The notes under the pieces: model-generated | The model's database searches: none | Seen by the model: the letters and a program-made list of their open reading frames with translations, nothing else | What the model was told of the DNA's origin: nothing | Assembly: GCA_951640165.1 (NCBI GenBank) | Contig: OX621255.1 | Coordinates: forward strand, 1,736,001-1,800,000 | From: Pseudoips prasinana | Lineage: Eukaryota; Arthropoda; Insecta; Lepidoptera; Nolidae | Direction of reading: 5' to 3' | Length of the DNA stretch: 64,000 nt | Part shown: positions 59,975 through 64,000 of the stretch, one piece after another | Layout of the letters: each line of letters begins with the position of its first letter | Position numbering within the stretch: the first letter of the stretch is position 1 | Made by a program: the position numbers and the translations under genes

Positions 59975-60521
59975 GTCACGAGTTCGGAAATTAATGTTAC
60001 CCATGAGGAAATTAAGACGAGTAGTTGATGGCACTCTATTGAAAACCATTTATTATGCTTTAGTTCAGTCATTATTTGCCTATTGCATTTCTGTATGGGG
60101 TAGTACATTTAAGACCTACTTATTACGATTGGAGAGGGCGCAAAGAGCGGTTTTGAAGGTCATGCTTTTCAAACCTTATCGCTATCCAACAACCCAATTA
60201 TTCCAAGACGTTTCTGTCCTCACTGCCCGACAACTCTGTGCGCTTAAGATCATCTTGCGAGTGCAGTCATCTTTAACCTACGACTCTAAGCTAAATGAGC
60301 ATAAACGACGTAAATATCTAGTATGCCCAACTATAGCTGCTAAAACAGATTTAGGCAGCCGAAGTTACCCAACTGTTAGCGCTCGTCTATACAACAGTAT
60401 AAACAGATTATGCAATATATATCCTTTGCCTAAAGTGAAATGTAAACTTGTGGTCAATGATTACTTACAGAAGTTAACCTACGAGGAGACTGAGCATTTA
60501 TTTTCAAAAAAACCTTCATAA
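59975..60521 (+). pseudogene. CR1-like LINE C-terminal domain (right part)
   Basis: About 180 open codons with AQRAVLKV, LTARQLCALKIILRVQSSL, HKRRKYLVCPT, SARLYNSINRL and YLQKLTYEETEHLF, homologous to the C-termini at 29291 and 58157. The apparent ATG at 59964 lies in the inserted element and is not a real start. Confidence 0.85.
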
Positions 60522-60965
60522 CTCCTATGTAAAATTGAACTTCAGCCCGGTGACATACGTACTCACCAAAATTACATAAACACACACGCAATCCCACACA
60601 CACACACGAACTCAATTAGACTCAAATAAACTTACACATACCTCAAACACACTATTATCTTTGTATATTGTAGTTGTACGATATTTAAGATGTCTTAATC
60701 ATAAGTTTTATTTACTAAATATTATTAAAACTGCAAGGTCTAAAATTAGGTATATAACAGCAAATCATCAGTACTTAGACTATTTTTATCACATAAATTG
60801 TAAGAGGAAGGCGCCAGTGTCTGTAACACAGTTAATACTATCATAGACACTGACGTTCACTCTATCTCTTTTTTCTAAGCATCATTGTATATATTTGTGC
60901 ATTTATGTGTAGATGAGATGGAAAATTTGTACTTGGCTTTTTTGATAATAAATTATTATTATTAT

Positions 60966-63900
60966 TATTTTTATTTATGTTTTTATATACCACGGCTAAT
61001 TGCCGGACAATATGGTGTGACGGGCCTAAGCCAAGTCGACACCTGTTTCAGGATTTCGTTCAGAACTTTGCAGAAACTTACGTACTAATCTGCAGGTGTT
61101 CAATATTGCAGCTTTCTGAAGAAGAATATAAGTTAATGGTGGAAGATCTAACATGGCAAGTGATCGGTGTAGAGTCTTAGGGATTACACCAGTCGTTGAC
61201 AGGACTATAGGGACTATTGAAGTGTTATGTAACCGCCAAACTCTACAAACTTCATTCTGCAGTTCTGTGTATTTAGACAGCTTTTCAGAAATGGTTGATT
61301 GTAAATTGTGCGTGTTTGGTACAGCGATATCTATTAAAATGGCGGTTTTACTAATCTTATCTACTAAAGTGATATCTGGTCTATTAAAATGTATTGTCCT
61401 GTCAGTAAGTATAGCTCGGTCATAGTATAGTCTGTGGGTGCTGCTCTCTAAGAAATTTTGGGGCATATATTTATAATAGGGATGTGGTGGACCATGTAGT
61501 AATTTGTATTTAATTGCTAAATGTTGGTGTACTATGTTAGCTATTTGGTCGTGTCTATGTTTGTAGTCTGTCTGTACTATTGCTTTACACGCACCGGTAA
61601 TGTGTTGTATAGTTTCACTTGCACTGTTACATTTCCTACAAAGATCTATCGATTCTGGCGCTTTAATAATATATTTGCGATAGTTACGGGTCTCAATAAT
61701 TTGGTCTTGGATTGCTAACATAAATCCTTCAGTCTCAGGGAAGAGCTCACCTTGCTTGAGCCATTCGTTCGACGCTTTTTGATCGACGTGTGGTTGGCTC
61801 AGATCAAGGTAGTGCCTTCCGTGTAAAGACTTTTGGGCCCAGTCATGCAATTTAGTCTGTCGGTCAGTTTGTCCTTCATTGTTTTGCACAGTTTTATCAT
61901 GTAGATTTAGGGGAGTAAGTTTGACATCATTTTGTGCAATGGCATTGTGTATTGTAGACGAGCAAGCCTTATGATGAAAGTATGATCGCAATGTATTTAT
62001 TAAACTATTGTGTAAGTTAACAATGTCAATAACTCCCCTGCCCCCATCTTGGCGAGGTAGGGTAATTCTTTGGACGCAAGACCTGGGATGGTGTTTCCTG
62101 TGAGCGGTCATTCTCGTGTGTATCGTCGACTGTAGATTTTTTAGTTCAGTTTTTGACCAATTAATGATACCGAACGAGTACGACAAAATCGGGATGGCGT
62201 ATGTGTTAATAGCTTTAATGATGTTACGTGAATTTAGTTGTGATTTCAAAATAGAATTGAGTCTTTGTTTAAATTGTAGCTTTAAGTTTTCTTTAATCTG
62301 CTTGTAGTGGATTTGTTTCGATTGGATATATCCTAAATATTTGTATGTTTGACCTGGCCCTAACGATTCTATTAACTCTCCCGTTAGCGTACAATATTGG
62401 TGTTCATGGATCTGCCCTGCTCTCACGGAATTAATTTTACATTTCTCTATTCCAAAACTCATAACAATATCACGAGATATATTTTCTGTACAACTAATTA
62501 GTTTATATAGATCTTCTTCACTTGTAGCATACAGTTTAATGTCATCCATATAGAATAAATGATTAATAGTAACCGTCTGTCTGTCAGTTATAACATCGTC
62601 GTCTTGGTTATTGTAGTGCAAAGGAAAACCTATGGTATTGGAGTTCAAAGTGTTTGAGAGGGGATTCAGCGCAAGACAGAACCAAAGTGGGCTGAGAGAA
62701 TCACCTTGGAATATACCACGTTTAATTTGTATGGAAGTAGAATTTAGAGTTCCATCAGGCGTACTAAGTCTAAGTTGCGTAGCCCACTGAGTCATTGTAG
62801 TGCTAAGAAATGTTATGATGCTTGGATTAATTTTATATATATCTAGTATTTGGAGCAACCACGCATGTGGTACAGAATCGAAGGCTTTCTTGTAGTCTAT
62901 ATAAGTGGTGTACAAATCTTGTTTTCGTTTTTGAACCTGTCTTAAAATAACTCCATCAATGGTCAGTTGTTCTTTGCACCCTTGACTAGCTTTACGACAT
63001 CCTTTCTGTTGCTCTGTAAGAATTCGGTTATTATCTATATGTAAGTATATAACTTCTGTAATGCAAGATGTAATTATTTTATACATTGTCTGTAAACATG
63101 TAATAGGTCTATATTTGGCTGGGTTAGTTGTGTCATTTTGGTCTTTTGGCAACAAGTAAGTGACTCCCTTAGTAATGAATTCTGGTAAAAATTGTGGATT
63201 TTTTATAAAATTATTAATATGGTTGAACAGTAATGGGTGAATAGTCGTAAGCTTCTTATACCAAAAGTTGTGAATGTGGTCAGTACCAGAGGCTTTCCAG
63301 TTGTGGAGTTTTCTAATAACTTTTTGAAAGATATCTACCGGTATATTATCTAATTCCATGGGGATATATTTTTCGCTGTTAATTTTTTCAGTAGCTATCC
63401 AATCAGCATCACGATTGTATTCAGCGGGCTTTTCCCAGATATGTGCCCAATATTGATGCAATTCAGTTGGTGATGGGGTCGATCTAGAATAGTTTTCGGC
63501 ATGATTATTGTGAGAGTTGCGAAGGTAACGGTAAAAGTTCTTTTCGTTAAACTTAAATTGAGTGTTTTGGTCTTTGCGTAAAGTACATGCTCTATATCTT
63601 TTTAATCTGCTAGCTGCTACTGAAAGTTTTTGCTTCAATGTATCTAAAAACTGCCAAGGACCTGAATTCAATTTTTCAAAAGTGGAGTGGATTTGATATT
63701 GTGACATTATATCCTTGACTGTTTTACTTACTTTCCTACTTCTTTCCCCTCGGATGTATTGCATTAGTCTACCTATTTTACACCTTAGATCGTTAATTTT
63801 TCTTTCTAATCTTTTCTCCCATTTAGGTTTTCTATCATTTTTACGTGTTAATGGATTGGAATCTATCTCGGGTTCAATTATTTTTGCTCCGTTAAATTTA

Positions 63901-64000
63901 GCACAAGTGATGGCCGCGCAATATATTAAAGTATGCAGAGTGTCAAAAGAGGTATTTATATTAGTGTATTTTGGTAAAATTATGGTGTTTATGTAGTGAA
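60966..64000 (-). mobile_element. Dong/R4-clade non-LTR retrotransposon, 5' end outside window
   Basis: The minus-strand element runs from beyond 64000 to a (TAA)n stretch at 60952-60985. Dong elements insert in TAA repeats; here the target is the ATT/TAA tail of the neighbouring CR1-like LINE. The 3' UTR is short, about 50 bases (GCCCGTCACACCATATTGTC to GCCGTGGTATATAAAAACAT). Confidence 0.85.
61026..64000 (-). CDS. Dong/R4 polyprotein: RT plus restriction-like endonuclease (partial)
   Basis: The frame has no stop from the TAG at 61028 up to the window edge, at least 991 codons. It extends 78 codons upstream of the ATG at 63764 (e.g. IEPEIDSNPLTRKNDRKPKW), so that ATG is not the start. RT: NWKASGTDHIHNFWYKKL, YRPITCLQTMYKIITSCI, YTTYIDYKKAFDSVPHAWLL, IKRGIFQGDSLSPLWFCLAL and LFYMDDIKLYA (MDD). 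A C-terminal CRKCNSASETIQHITGAC zinc knuckle precedes the PD-(D/E)XK-like nuclease (RPDITLVDKISKTAILIDIA), as in R2/R4 elements, which cut one DNA strand and prime reverse transcription there. All key residues seem present, so it may be functional. Confidence 0.92.
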   Translation of the reverse strand, partial: HYINTIILPKYTNINTSFDTLHTLIYCAAITCAKFNGAKIIEPEIDSNPLTRKNDRKPKWEKRLERKINDLRCKIGRLMQYIRGERSRKVSKTVKDIMSQYQIHSTFEKLNSGPWQFLDTLKQKLSVAASRLKRYRACTLRKDQNTQFKFNEKNFYRYLRNSHNNHAENYSRSTPSPTELHQYWAHIWEKPAEYNRDADWIATEKINSEKYIPMELDNIPVDIFQKVIRKLHNWKASGTDHIHNFWYKKLTTIHPLLFNHINNFIKNPQFLPEFITKGVTYLLPKDQNDTTNPAKYRPITCLQTMYKIITSCITEVIYLHIDNNRILTEQQKGCRKASQGCKEQLTIDGVILRQVQKRKQDLYTTYIDYKKAFDSVPHAWLLQILDIYKINPSIITFLSTTMTQWATQLRLSTPDGTLNSTSIQIKRGIFQGDSLSPLWFCLALNPLSNTLNSNTIGFPLHYNNQDDDVITDRQTVTINHLFYMDDIKLYATSEEDLYKLISCTENISRDIVMSFGIEKCKINSVRAGQIHEHQYCTLTGELIESLGPGQTYKYLGYIQSKQIHYKQIKENLKLQFKQRLNSILKSQLNSRNIIKAINTYAIPILSYSFGIINWSKTELKNLQSTIHTRMTAHRKHHPRSCVQRITLPRQDGGRGVIDIVNLHNSLINTLRSYFHHKACSSTIHNAIAQNDVKLTPLNLHDKTVQNNEGQTDRQTKLHDWAQKSLHGRHYLDLSQPHVDQKASNEWLKQGELFPETEGFMLAIQDQIIETRNYRKYIIKAPESIDLCRKCNSASETIQHITGACKAIVQTDYKHRHDQIANIVHQHLAIKYKLLHGPPHPYYKYMPQNFLESSTHRLYYDRAILTDRTIHFNRPDITLVDKISKTAILIDIAVPNTHNLQSTISEKLSKYTELQNEVCRVWRLHNTSIVPIVLSTTGVIPKTLHRSLAMLDLPPLTYILLQKAAILNTCRLVRKFLQSSERNPETGVDLA

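Larger units (their letters stand above)
57545..60955 (+). mobile_element. CR1-like LINE (plus), split by a relative
   Basis: Left part 57545-57759 encodes the end of RT (SINVSKTHYVPFSANT, SSFVKYLGVYIDNTLGWRKH). Right part 59975-60520 resumes (RVRKLMLPMRKLRRVVDGTL, LFAYCISVWGSTFKTYLLRL, ERAQRAVLKVMLFKPYRYPT) to a stop at 60519. The UTR with ACACACACAC ends in AATAAATTATTATTATTATT near 60965. ACAGT is duplicated at the split. 5' truncated before the catalytic motifs. Confidence 0.85.

Noticed and set aside
59970..60049. N-terminal start of the 630-codon RT frame
   Set aside because: The first residues are antisense to the host LINE. The ACAGT duplication at 59970-59974 shows the inserted element begins at 59969.
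61153..63996. Several plus-strand frames across the Dong element
   Set aside because: All are antisense to the intact RT frame and show no recognisable domain.

Overview
The window is AT-rich nuclear DNA from an insect, almost certainly a moth or butterfly. Genes have short exons, long introns and GT-AG splice sites. The repeats are those typical of lepidopteran genomes: short Helitrons with TC starts and hairpin-CTAG ends, tRNA- and 5S-rRNA-derived SINEs, RTE, Jockey, CR1-like, R1-like and Dong/R4 non-LTR retrotransposons, and MITEs. Only two protein-coding host genes can be supported. All other long open frames belong to transposable elements or are chance.

Gene 1, plus strand, about 15.26-24.85 kb. 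This is the acidic ribosomal stalk protein P2 (RpLP2), complete at 111 aa, with a TCT-type initiator, an untranslated first exon and three coding exons. The last P2 intron holds a C/D-box snoRNA. Two paralogous snoRNAs lie 3.3 and 5.3 kb downstream, each in front of a good acceptor site, so the transcription unit seems to continue as a chain of non-coding exons. All three share a guide that matches the 28S rRNA segment modified by U32/U51-type snoRNAs. In all three the D box ends 70-71 nt before the 3' splice site.

Gene 2, minus strand, about 31.3-56.4 kb. This is a CRAL-TRIO (alpha-tocopherol-transfer-protein-like) lipid carrier. Six coding exons join in frame to 301 aa. The first coding intron is 18.7 kb and packed with repeats; another intron holds a 5 x 125 bp minisatellite.

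Transposon landscape. 0-15 kb: repeats, a TIR element of about 1.3 kb, and a 1.9 kb Helitron with a triplicated 5' end. 25-31 kb: an old R1-like retrotransposon on the minus strand, cut up by a CR1-like fragment and by Mutator-like foldback elements, one with a perfect 10-bp target duplication; a Harbinger-like remnant carrying part of a MADF exon abuts its 3' end. 35-52 kb: Helitrons, RTE 3' ends, SINEs, a MULE-type MITE with a 9-bp target duplication, and many near-perfect short hairpins. 53-55 kb: a LINE tail grown into about 67 TATTC units, then a SINE split by another repeat. 57.5-61 kb: a CR1-like LINE on the plus strand, split by a minus-strand relative with a 5-bp duplication. 61-64 kb: a Dong/R4 retrotransposon with one intact frame running off the window, whose 3' end lies in the TAA/ATT tail of that LINE.

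Repeat letters used below: C, E, F and P are unnamed families described at their entries.
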